The notes beneath the pieces are model-generated. The model was not told the origin of the DNA, did not search any database, and saw only the letters and a program-made list of their open reading frames with translations. Source: an uncultured Rhodospirillales bacterium (lineage in GTDB: Bacteria > Pseudomonadota > Alphaproteobacteria > RF32 > CAG-239). From it: a stretch of 5,341 bases of DNA. This document shows positions 1 to 5,341 of the stretch, one piece after another. The stretch's first letter is position 1; each line of letters starts with the position of its first letter. The translations under genes and the position numbers were made by a program. The DNA is taken from assembly GCA_902795665.1 (NCBI GenBank), contig CADBMA010000092.1:1-5341 (forward strand), written 5' to 3'.

Positions 1-42
1 CCGCCAGCGTTCGTTCTGAGCCAGGATCAAACTCTCATATTA
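1..42 (-). rRNA. rrs: 16S ribosomal RNA, 5' end only
   Basis: The minus strand reads AGAGTTTGATCCTGGCTCAG and then AACGAACGCTGGCGG, the universal bacterial 16S 5' segment (the 27F primer site) followed by a variant common in Alphaproteobacteria. The gene runs leftward out of the window, so only about 42 bases are present. The mature 5' end is placed about 7 nt upstream of AGAGTTTG by analogy with E. coli and may be off by a few bases. The identity is certain; the lineage assignment from so short a piece is only suggestive. Confidence 0.97.
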
Positions 43-226
43 AATTTAATCCTGCCTGTCATTACTTACTCTAAAGAATTTACTCTATAGGTTCCTTAAT
101 ATACAGACTTTATATATATTATCCGATATATACCGTCCGCATATCCTCTATTGTACTTATTTACTCTTTTTTATAACCGACCTTTCGGTCTAAAACATCT
201 CGCCGTTTTTCTTGGCGTATGCCGTG
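43..226 (-). ncRNA. rRNA operon 5' leader (transcribed, processed off)
   Basis: This stretch lies between the predicted rrn start site and mature 16S and would be removed during rRNA maturation. Read on the minus strand it holds a hairpin with a 9-nt loop (CGCC/GGCG, 201-217), a GACC-GAAA-GGTC hairpin with a GNRA-type loop (179-190), and an AT-only hairpin possibility around 111-132. TTCTTTAG at 71-78 faintly resembles a boxA antitermination signal, but the match is too poor to call. The heptamer ttactct (plus strand) occurs near 66, 80 and 161. The RNase III processing stem cannot be judged because its partner lies beyond the 16S 3' end, outside the window. Confidence 0.7.
84..99 (-). repeat. 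Second copy of the rrn promoter spacer motif TTAAGGAAC-TATA
   Basis: The minus strand here reads TTAAGGAAC, C, TATAGA. The main promoter reads TTAAGGAAC, TATAAC at plus 233-247. The shared nine bases (plus gttccttaa at 91-99 and 239-247) sit at the same place relative to a TATA hexamer. This could be a degenerate second rrn promoter close to 16S, but the -35 position (plus 107-112, TAAAGT on the minus strand) matches poorly. It may be only a chance or duplicated motif. Confidence 0.25.
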
Positions 227-232
227 AGTGCG

Positions 233-261
233 GTTATAGTTCCTTAACGCTGTGATGTCAA
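233..261 (-). promoter_or_regulatory. rrn promoter (-35 TTGACA, -10 TATAAC)
   Basis: On the minus strand TTGACA (plus 256-261) is followed by exactly 17 nt and then TATAAC (plus 233-238). This is a perfect sigma-70-type -35 and a five-of-six -10 at optimal spacing, pointing at the 16S gene. Transcription would begin near 225-226, giving a leader of about 185 nt. No GC-rich discriminator of the strong E. coli type is obvious beyond CGC just after the -10. The position, orientation and quality of the match make this the main rRNA promoter. Confidence 0.88.
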
Positions 262-303
262 CATCTTTTTTTTATTTTTTTTGATTTTTATTTGTATTTA
301 AAA
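262..303 (-). promoter_or_regulatory. A/T-rich upstream (UP-like) element of the rrn promoter
   Basis: Directly upstream of the -35 the minus strand is almost pure A/T, with long A runs (T runs at 265-280 on the plus strand). A/T tracts in this position bind the alpha subunit C-terminal domain of RNA polymerase in strong rRNA promoters. The call rests on composition and position only. The general AT richness of the region weakens it. Confidence 0.5.
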
Positions 304-348
304 TAACACATTGATTTTGGTAAACTTTTATTGCGAACTTAAAATTTA

Positions 349-377
349 TTGTCACTTTAAATATACTTTTAAATATT
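349..377 (+). promoter_or_regulatory. Weak promoter candidate for the hydrolase gene
   Basis: TTGTCA (349-354) is followed by 17 nt and AATATT (372-377). This is a five-of-six -35 with a four-of-six -10. An alternative in the same stretch is TTAAAA (339-344), 17 nt, TATACT (362-367). Both face the hydrolase and diverge from the rrn promoter. In DNA this AT-rich such matches arise by chance, so only the general location is suggested. Confidence 0.25.
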
Positions 378-456
378 GGATACATATACGCATTTTTATG
401 AATCGATTATATTCAAAACTAAGCTCTTTATCTTTTGCAAGAAGTTTGTTATTATA

Positions 457-1359
457 ATGAAGGTATCAACATATATAAATTACGAGATGAATTTTACTTT
501 TTTTACTTTGGGCGGAAAGCAGTTTTGGGAAGATGTATTTTTTTACCAAGGCTGGCGGATACAGCGCTGTGTTATCACGGGAAGATATCGACTTCTTGAT
601 GCGTGGGATATTCGACGCGAGTCGGGAAAACTGCAAAAGTGCCAGATAGCTTTTATACGCTATGCAAAAGCTTATCAGCTGCTGAGCACAAAGCGGAAAG
701 CTGTTATTTTTATCCATGGTTTTGGACGCAGCAAAGATATGTTCAAAAAAATGGCATCTCAATTTGAAAGCGAAGGGTATGTTGCCGCGGCAATAAATAT
801 TCCGACATTTTTTAAAAGCTTTGAAAATATTGCCCTGCAACTCGATTTGCTCCTCGAAAATCTAAAAGACATTAAAGAAATTAATTTTGTTGCCTATGGT
901 TTTGGCGGGTTGGTGCTTCGCAAAATATTGTCACAAAGTTGGCGCTGGAAGAATAATATGCGAATCGGCAAAGTAGTGACAATTAATGTACCGAATCGCG
1001 GAGCAATTTGGGCAGAAAAAGCTTCTCACTCCCCCTTGTTATTAAAAATTTTTGGTCCGGCTATTCGTATATATGATAGTGATTTTATAGACCAACTTCC
1101 TGATTTTCCTTCATATATTGAGTTAGGAGCATTAACAACGCGACACCCAATGGGACGCTTTGTTAGCAAATTTGCACCTAAATTATATAGAACATTTTTT
1201 CCGAATCCGAAAGACTCGCATTCTGCGACAACAAAAGATGTTATATCCATAAAAACTCTACATTTAAATTCATGCTCGGCAATAAAAGTTATAACGCATT
1301 GTATTAACTTTATAAAAAACGGAAAATTTGTTTCCTCGCAAAAAATAAAAAAACTGTAA
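457..1359 (+). CDS. Alpha/beta-hydrolase-fold (lipase-like) protein with the nucleophile serine replaced by glycine
   Basis: The product is about 300 residues, numbered here from the ATG at 457. IFIHGFG (residues 84-90) is the oxyanion-hole HG motif after a hydrophobic strand. The nucleophile elbow reads AYGFGG (146-151), where active lipases and esterases have the GHSxGG type, so Gly148 (GGT, 898-900) stands where serine is expected. A later Asp253 and His269 fit the positions of the catalytic acid and base. PNRGA (179-183) matches the 'PN-G' segment of triacylglycerol-lipase-like relatives. The N-terminal block around GGKQFW (19-24) shows no signal peptide, so a cytoplasmic location is likely. 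The reading frame is open from TTG 376, and ATG 487 is also possible; no start has a strong ribosome site. ATG 457 has AAGAAG about 12 nt upstream. The gene diverges from the rRNA operon and has no evident tie to the secretion genes. It could be a pseudoenzyme, a decaying gene, or an enzyme using another residue. Confidence 0.8.
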   Translation: MKVSTYINYEMNFTFFTLGGKQFWEDVFFYQGWRIQRCVITGRYRLLDAWDIRRESGKLQKCQIAFIRYAKAYQLLSTKRKAVIFIHGFGRSKDMFKKMASQFESEGYVAAAINIPTFFKSFENIALQLDLLLENLKDIKEINFVAYGFGGLVLRKILSQSWRWKNNMRIGKVVTINVPNRGAIWAEKASHSPLLLKIFGPAIRIYDSDFIDQLPDFPSYIELGALTTRHPMGRFVSKFAPKLYRTFFPNPKDSHSATTKDVISIKTLHLNSCSAIKVITHCINFIKNGKFVSSQKIKKL

Positions 1360-1378
1360 CAATTTTTCTACTTTTTTT

Positions 1379-1393
1379 ATGTTATAATAACAT
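1379..1393 (+). promoter_or_regulatory. Extended -10 promoter inside a perfect palindrome, upstream of the secretion operon
   Basis: ATGTTAT-A-ATAACAT is a perfect 7-1-7 inverted repeat. It contains TGTTATAAT (1380-1388), an ideal extended -10 (TG, one base, TATAAT). No good -35 lies 16-18 nt upstream (caattt at 1360-1365), as is usual for extended -10 promoters. Transcription would start near 1395, about 20 nt before the ATG at 1415. A repressor binding the palindrome would block the -10 directly, but the symmetry may also be a by-product of AT-rich sequence. Confidence 0.6.
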
Positions 1394-1403
1394 AAACATT
1401 AGT

Positions 1404-1408
1404 GGGAG
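1404..1408 (+). promoter_or_regulatory. Ribosome binding site GGGAG for the 60-residue protein
   Basis: GGGAG stands 6 nt before the ATG at 1415. It identifies the short reading frame as translated and argues against a GTG at 1402 as the start of the long overlapping frame, since that GTG would overlap this site. Confidence 0.7.
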
Positions 1409-1414
1409 CAAAAC

Positions 1415-1597
1415 ATGAAAACGTTTCTAATCAATATAGGTATGCTGCTCGGATTGATTGCTTTGTATTATTCCGGCGTATTATCTTTGTTGGCATCAGA
1501 ATATGCGCTTTGGTGTTCACTCCTTTTGGTTGCAGTGATGCTGTTAATCGGATTGAAAGTATTTGGCAATCCTTTGAGACAAGGAAAAAGAAAATGA
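1415..1597 (+). CDS. Small two-helix membrane protein, first gene of the secretion operon
   Basis: This is a 60-residue protein of unknown function. Residues about 5-26 and 30-47 are strongly hydrophobic and likely form two membrane helices joined by a short loop (SEYA). The C-terminus is basic (RQGKRK) and probably cytoplasmic by the positive-inside rule, which puts both ends in the cytoplasm. It begins 6 nt after GGGAG and its TGA overlaps the ATG of the next gene (ATGA at 1594-1597), so the two are probably translationally coupled. Codon use looks like that of the following gene. It is too short for VirB2 or VirB3 and has no recognisable motif of either. A small accessory or assembly factor for the neighbouring VirB6-type protein is an inference from position. 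Its clean ribosome site, hydrophobic pattern and overlap support it as a real gene. Confidence 0.72.
   Translation: MKTFLINIGMLLGLIALYYSGVLSLLASEYALWCSLLLVAVMLLIGLKVFGNPLRQGKRK
1581..1585 (+). promoter_or_regulatory. Ribosome binding site AAGGA deciding the start of the large VirB6-type gene
   Basis: AAGGA lies 8 nt before the ATG at 1594, inside the end of the upstream 60-residue gene. The ATG gives a proper signal peptide at the N-terminus, while the in-frame upstream extension to 1402 would bury it. This fixes the start at 1594. Confidence 0.75.
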
Positions 1598-4146
1598 CTA
1601 GACATTTGATCAAAAATATAGGATTTGGACTTCTGGTTTTAGGGTTGCTTACAGGAAGCATGGGCGATGCGCTGGCTCAGATTAGGAAGGGCGAGGCAAG
1701 AATGGCCGGAGGAGCGTTACAAACTGCCGGCGGCGGAATTAAGGGCGCGGCCGGAATTGTTAATGTTATCGGCGGAGTTGTTACCGGAAACAAACACGCC
1801 GTAAACAAAGGCAAGGAACAGATTGAAAAATCCAGAGAGGCAGTAAAGAAAGGTACTGAAAATGCTGCATATGGCGCTGCAAAAAGAGCGCAAGGGGTTT
1901 TAAATTTTAATGTTCCCATTGTTGGCTCTCTGACCGGCAAGGCTGGAGATAAAGCTGCTGCATCCATAATTAGAAAAAGTGGTGATGACGCGGCCAAATA
2001 TGTAGCTCAAAAAGAAATTGGTGTTTCGGAAGAGAATTTAAGCAAAGTTTCTGCGGCCACTAAAGACGATATTAAAGGCACCGCCGGAGGAAACCGCAAC
2101 GCCGTTAAATATGAAGTGACTAATGCGGACGGCTCAAAGAGCTACGTTCTGATGGACGCAAATATGAAGGCAACTGAGGGGATAATGGAAGGATGTATCC
2201 CTATTCCGGTGAAGCTTGATCAATTGAGGAAATGTATCTTTTGTCCGCTATTTTTGGTATTGTATAACACGGCCGAGGCAATGGCGACAACATCTTACAA
2301 TACATTATACTATATATTCACAAGGCTGTTGTTGCTTGGGTTTGCGCTGTATATATCCTTTATAACCTTAAAACAAGTCAGCGCCTTCACAAAGCAAGAT
2401 GCACCGAAATATATTACCGAAGTTCTTACCATTACATTTAAGGTTGGCTTGGCTTGGTTGTTGCTGATGAACGGTTCAGAAGTATATCGTCTGGGGTTGG
2501 AGCCGATATTAAACGCCGGACTGGATCTCGGTTCTGCATTTTTAACACATCAAGAATCGGCCATTGCATCGACTGATGCCAGTGGAAATACAACCATTGG
2601 CGCTGTTGGAGGAGTGAGTTGCGAATCTCCTACGTCCAATGCTGGCAGCGGCGGAGTTTTTTATTCCAGAGGGCTGTATGCTCATCTTGATTGTTTTATG
2701 AAAAAGGTAACACAAGAAATTGCTGTATCCCAATCCCTTGGAAGTTCTTTGATGTGTGTGGCTCGCAATAAGGCAAGCGGTGTGATATTCTGGGATTTTA
2801 GTATGTTTACCACCGGTCTTATTATGTGGGCGTTTGCATGGTTTTGCGCTTTGTCGTTTGCTTGGTATTTAATTGATCAGGTTATACGACTTGGCGTGGT
2901 GGGAGCACTGTTACCGTTTTTGATAGCGGCTTGGCCGTTTAAGATTACTTCCGGATATACCGGAACCGGCTGGAAAATGTTTTTAACTGCATTCTTTACA
3001 TTTGTTTTTGCGGGGTTGGTAATCAGCGTTAACGTAGAATTGGCTTCACAAGCGGCAACCGGAGGAAGCGGCAACGCACAAGAACTGTTGACTAATATTA
3101 ACGGCAATAATGTTGAAGATATTTTGAAGACGTTTGACATTGGTTTGAGCGGTTTGTTGTTTATGTTGCTATGCTGCATTTTTGGCTGGAAACTGTGTGC
3201 CGATGCAACTGCACTCGCAGCAGAGTTTGGTGGAGCCAAAGCTCCAGACACCGGAGCAAAACTTGGTTCTGTTGCTGCCGGATTGGCAAAAGGCGCCGCA
3301 ACAAGAGGAGCCAACTTGGCTGTTAGCGGAGCAAAAATTGCCGGAAATGCAATTCATTTGGGAGATGGAGGATCGCTTACCTCTCATATTAACGAAAGGG
3401 TTGACGGCATTCGTGAAAGCATTGGTGCAAGAACCAGTAAATTCTTCAATAAATTTACTCCGGCAGGAAGACAGGTTAATGCTCAGCAAAACAGGGGCAA
3501 TACCTCGACAGATAACAATAACTCCAGAGACAATGTTGATACGAATAATACAAATACTGAGACCACTAATCAAAACCAAAATCAGAATACTACCAATGAT
3601 GAGGTACTCAACAACAACAATTCTTCTGCACCGACTCCGACCAACAGAGACGAGTCTGCAGAAAACTCTTCTCCGACTCCGGCTTCACCAAATCCGCAGC
3701 CTGAGGCGGCAAATAACGACACTTCTGCCGCTGAAGCAGCAGCCAGAGCTGAAGCTCCTCGTGAAAAAAATGATGATGGAGCAAACAACTCAAGCGATTT
3801 AGAAAAACAAGAGCTTGAGGCGCTTTCGGGCGATGAGATAAAAGCAATAAACGATGCCGCAGCTAATGAAAGCAATCGCAAGGGAGGTGACAACAGCGGT
3901 CGACAGAGCACGACTCAGTCTTATAGAAGCAACTCTAGCGGAAAAGAGAATCAGCTCAAAGGACAAATCCGCGACTTGCAGAGCAAGATATCTGAGCTTG
4001 AGTCATCAATGCGACAAGAAAAAGACAGCGCAGAAAGTGCGGCTCGCTCCACTATTGCCGAAAAAGAGAGTGAATTGAGTTCATTGCGCTCTCAAATGGC
4101 TGCTCTTGAGGAGCAATTGAAAAAAGCGCAGGCGGGTAAAAAATAA
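1594..4146 (+). CDS. TrbL/VirB6-family type IV secretion inner-membrane protein with long N- and C-terminal extensions
   Basis: The product has 850 residues and is a polytopic channel component of a type IV secretion or conjugation machine. Residues 1-28 are a signal peptide (hydrophobic 10-22, AxA site ALA before Gln29). Residues 29-200 form a Gly/Ala/Lys-rich, probably periplasmic region. C201, C214 and C217 (CIFC) precede the membrane core. Likely helices are about 239-262, 275-293, 404-426, 430-448, 461-482 and 517-535. A loop of about 110 residues between helices 2 and 3 (with C343, C367, C388) resembles the large periplasmic loop of VirB6. Residues about 545-625 are Gly/Ala-rich, 629-680 are Asn/Gln/Thr-rich, 680-780 are Pro/Glu/Ala/Ser-rich, and 785-847 form a coiled coil with heptad leucines. 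VirB6 of Agrobacterium is about 295 residues and TrbL of RP4 about 530, so this is an extended form like Rickettsiales VirB6 proteins. It is coupled to the gene before it and paralogous to the gene after it. The family call is from topology and context, without a search. Confidence 0.82.
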   Translation: MTRHLIKNIGFGLLVLGLLTGSMGDALAQIRKGEARMAGGALQTAGGGIKGAAGIVNVIGGVVTGNKHAVNKGKEQIEKSREAVKKGTENAAYGAAKRAQGVLNFNVPIVGSLTGKAGDKAAASIIRKSGDDAAKYVAQKEIGVSEENLSKVSAATKDDIKGTAGGNRNAVKYEVTNADGSKSYVLMDANMKATEGIMEGCIPIPVKLDQLRKCIFCPLFLVLYNTAEAMATTSYNTLYYIFTRLLLLGFALYISFITLKQVSAFTKQDAPKYITEVLTITFKVGLAWLLLMNGSEVYRLGLEPILNAGLDLGSAFLTHQESAIASTDASGNTTIGAVGGVSCESPTSNAGSGGVFYSRGLYAHLDCFMKKVTQEIAVSQSLGSSLMCVARNKASGVIFWDFSMFTTGLIMWAFAWFCALSFAWYLIDQVIRLGVVGALLPFLIAAWPFKITSGYTGTGWKMFLTAFFTFVFAGLVISVNVELASQAATGGSGNAQELLTNINGNNVEDILKTFDIGLSGLLFMLLCCIFGWKLCADATALAAEFGGAKAPDTGAKLGSVAAGLAKGAATRGANLAVSGAKIAGNAIHLGDGGSLTSHINERVDGIRESIGARTSKFFNKFTPAGRQVNAQQNRGNTSTDNNNSRDNVDTNNTNTETTNQNQNQNTTNDEVLNNNNSSAPTPTNRDESAENSSPTPASPNPQPEAANNDTSAAEAAARAEAPREKNDDGANNSSDLEKQELEALSGDEIKAINDAAANESNRKGGDNSGRQSTTQSYRSNSSGKENQLKGQIRDLQSKISELESSMRQEKDSAESAARSTIAEKESELSSLRSQMAALEEQLKKAQAGKK

Positions 4147-4168
4147 CCGTTTGGTTAACCTGACGATT

Positions 4169-4174
4169 AGGGGA
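4169..4174 (+). promoter_or_regulatory. Strong ribosome binding site AGGGGA of the second VirB6-type gene
   Basis: AGGGGA ends 6 nt before the ATG at 4181. It lies in the 34-nt gap after the preceding stop codon, so this gene can be translated without coupling. No terminator or convincing promoter is seen in the gap, which supports one transcript. Confidence 0.8.
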
Positions 4175-4180
4175 ACAAAG

Positions 4181-5341
4181 ATGGAAAAGAAACTGAACAT
4201 AGCCAAAATTTTGAGGGTATTTGTTATATTTTCCCTCTTGTTCTTGCTGGTCGCCTGTGGAATTAATGGCGAAACAACAAACGCCATTAACGATCCCGCT
4301 ACTGACAACGTTGTAAGCACTGAAGAATTTGATGCACAGCGCGCCGATTGTTGGCAGGCGCAGCTTGTCAGCACTATTTATGTGACAACCGGAAAACTCA
4401 TTATGGGAATGTATGAAAGCCTTACGAAAGGTGCAATGGCGTTAATGATGGTCGCTTTTGCAATCTGGCTTGGTTTTCAAATTATGAACCATGTAAGCTC
4501 CTTTGCTGAAGAATCGGCGGGAGAAATTTGGAGTGAAGTTATTAAAAAATTCTTTGTCTGCATGGTTTGCGGGTTGCTGGCCAGTTCTCCAACCGGTGTA
4601 CTGTTTATTTTAAATAGCATTATATTTCCTGTATACAATGCCTTTCTTGAGCTGGCGAGTGCAGTGCTTGGAACTTATTCTCTTGAATCAAGGTTTCAGA
4701 TAATCGGACACGATGTTGGGTGGCTTGTACCGACCGGTGGTTCAAAATATGATATATCCTGCAAAGTAACCGAAGGTGTGACCAAAGCAACATTAAATGG
4801 TTTTCCTGATGGTCCGCGGCAAATGATGGAATGTCTGACATGCTCACTGAGAGGGCATTGGGTGCAAAGCGGTATTACATTTGGATGGCTGACAATGCGT
4901 GAAGCCGGTGTAATGGCGTTCTTTACCGGATTGATAATATTATCTTGTTTCGGCATTGTTTGTCTTGGCTTTGTTCTTTATCTGATTGATACAATTTTCC
5001 GTTTTGCGTTGATGGTTATGTTGTTGCCGCTGTTGATTATGGCATTTGCGTTCAAAACCACCAAAAAATGTGTAAAAGTAGGATTTTTGACCATCTTAAA
5101 CTCGGCTGCCTTTATGATGATGATGTCAATTGTAATGATTGTACTAATCGCTACAATGCAAGAAATTCTTACTGAACAGTCTGCCGCGTTTGATAAAAAC
5201 AATCTTGGTGACTTTAGTGTGCCGTTTTTACTCATGCTATTGATGTCGTTCTTGGCTATAAAATCAATAAATGTTGCTCGCGAGATTTGTGACAAATTGG
5301 TCGGCGGCGGCGGAGACACGCAATTCCAGAAGAAGTTCGGA
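4181..5341 (+). CDS. Second VirB6/TrbL-type protein, predicted lipoprotein (open at the right edge)
   Basis: The frame is open through the last base, giving 387 residues without a stop. The N-terminus is a lipoprotein signal: basic MEKK, hydrophobic 13-24, and lipobox LVAC with Cys26 as the expected acylated residue. Likely membrane helices are about 84-102, 124-148, 244-266, 270-290, 303-326 and 347-361, with a loop of about 95 residues between helices 2 and 3. The layout and sequence parallel the preceding protein. Residues 247-294 align without gaps to its residues 405-452 with 21 of 48 identical, including TGLI, YLID, LLP and FK. C57, C194 and C218 match C214, C343 and C367 there; C218 and C221 form a CxxC. 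The role is probably an inner-membrane channel subunit of the same type IV secretion apparatus, from homology and position. The C-terminus, and any tail like its paralogue's, lies outside the window. Confidence 0.82.
   Translation, partial: MEKKLNIAKILRVFVIFSLLFLLVACGINGETTNAINDPATDNVVSTEEFDAQRADCWQAQLVSTIYVTTGKLIMGMYESLTKGAMALMMVAFAIWLGFQIMNHVSSFAEESAGEIWSEVIKKFFVCMVCGLLASSPTGVLFILNSIIFPVYNAFLELASAVLGTYSLESRFQIIGHDVGWLVPTGGSKYDISCKVTEGVTKATLNGFPDGPRQMMECLTCSLRGHWVQSGITFGWLTMREAGVMAFFTGLIILSCFGIVCLGFVLYLIDTIFRFALMVMLLPLLIMAFAFKTTKKCVKVGFLTILNSAAFMMMMSIVMIVLIATMQEILTEQSAAFDKNNLGDFSVPFLLMLLMSFLAIKSINVAREICDKLVGGGGDTQFQKKFG

Noticed and set aside
172..238. A tRNA-like cloverleaf suggested by terminal complementarity and internal hairpins
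   Set aside because: There is no T-loop GGTTCGAATCC-type sequence, D-arm pattern or anticodon stem of the right size on either strand. The region is an rRNA promoter and leader.
376..456. TTG start of the hydrolase at 376
   Set aside because: The extra 27 residues look like translated AT-rich non-coding DNA, overlap the promoter candidate and lack a ribosome site. ATG 457 (or 487) is preferred, though the exact start stays uncertain.
1341..1380. Possible terminator after the hydrolase (A run followed by T runs)
   Set aside because: No GC-containing stem can be drawn; the complementarity is only A against T. Termination here is possible but not supported.
1402..1593. In-frame extension of the large VirB6-type gene to a GTG at 1402
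   Set aside because: The GTG overlaps the ribosome site of the 60-residue gene and would bury the signal peptide. The ATG at 1594 has its own AAGGA site and a correct signal peptide.
3182..3802. 206-codon frame on the plus strand inside the large VirB6-type gene
   Set aside because: It lies in another frame of a well-supported gene. Its sequence is Gln/Leu/Pro-rich as expected from frame-shifted low-complexity DNA, and no ribosome site was seen.
2877..3911. Several minus-strand frames of 79-145 codons opposite the VirB6-type gene
   Set aside because: Their Ser/Ala/Leu-rich, mutually overlapping translations look like antisense shadows of the Gly/Ala/Asn-rich coding strand. None shows a recognisable domain.
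4153..4160. GGTTAACC palindrome between the two VirB6-type genes
   Set aside because: An 8-bp perfect palindrome without a loop or U tract is easily a chance event and too short to call a terminator or operator.

Overview
The window looks like chromosomal DNA of an AT-rich alphaproteobacterium. The left edge carries the 5' end of a 16S rRNA gene on the minus strand. Its first bases read AGAGTTTGATCCTGGCTCAG followed by AACGAACGCTGGCGG, the form usual in Alphaproteobacteria. The order cannot be fixed from about 40 bases. Tandem VirB6-like genes would fit Rickettsiales- or Holosporales-like or related host-associated lineages, but that is inference.

Layout. Bases 1-42 are the 16S start, transcribed leftward. 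Bases 43-456 hold no gene. They contain the rRNA leader, a near-consensus rrn promoter (TTGACA, 17 nt, TATAAC) with an A/T-rich upstream tract, and a weak rightward promoter candidate. Bases 457-1359 (+) encode an alpha/beta-hydrolase-fold protein whose nucleophile serine position is glycine. A short gap holds an extended -10 element (TGTTATAAT) inside a perfect 7-1-7 palindrome. Three co-directional genes follow: a 60-residue two-helix membrane protein (1415-1597), an 850-residue TrbL/VirB6-type inner-membrane protein with a signal peptide and a long low-complexity/coiled-coil tail (1594-4146), and a second VirB6-type protein with a lipoprotein signal (4181 to the window edge, open).

How they work together. 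The last three genes look like one operon, joined by an ATGA overlap and then a 34-nt gap with a strong ribosome site. It is part of a type IV secretion or conjugation locus that probably continues to the right. The two VirB6-type proteins are clear paralogues: they share topology, a 48-residue ungapped stretch with 21 identities, and three cysteines at matching positions. The hydrolase has no evident link to the secretion genes and has a visibly more AT-rich sequence.
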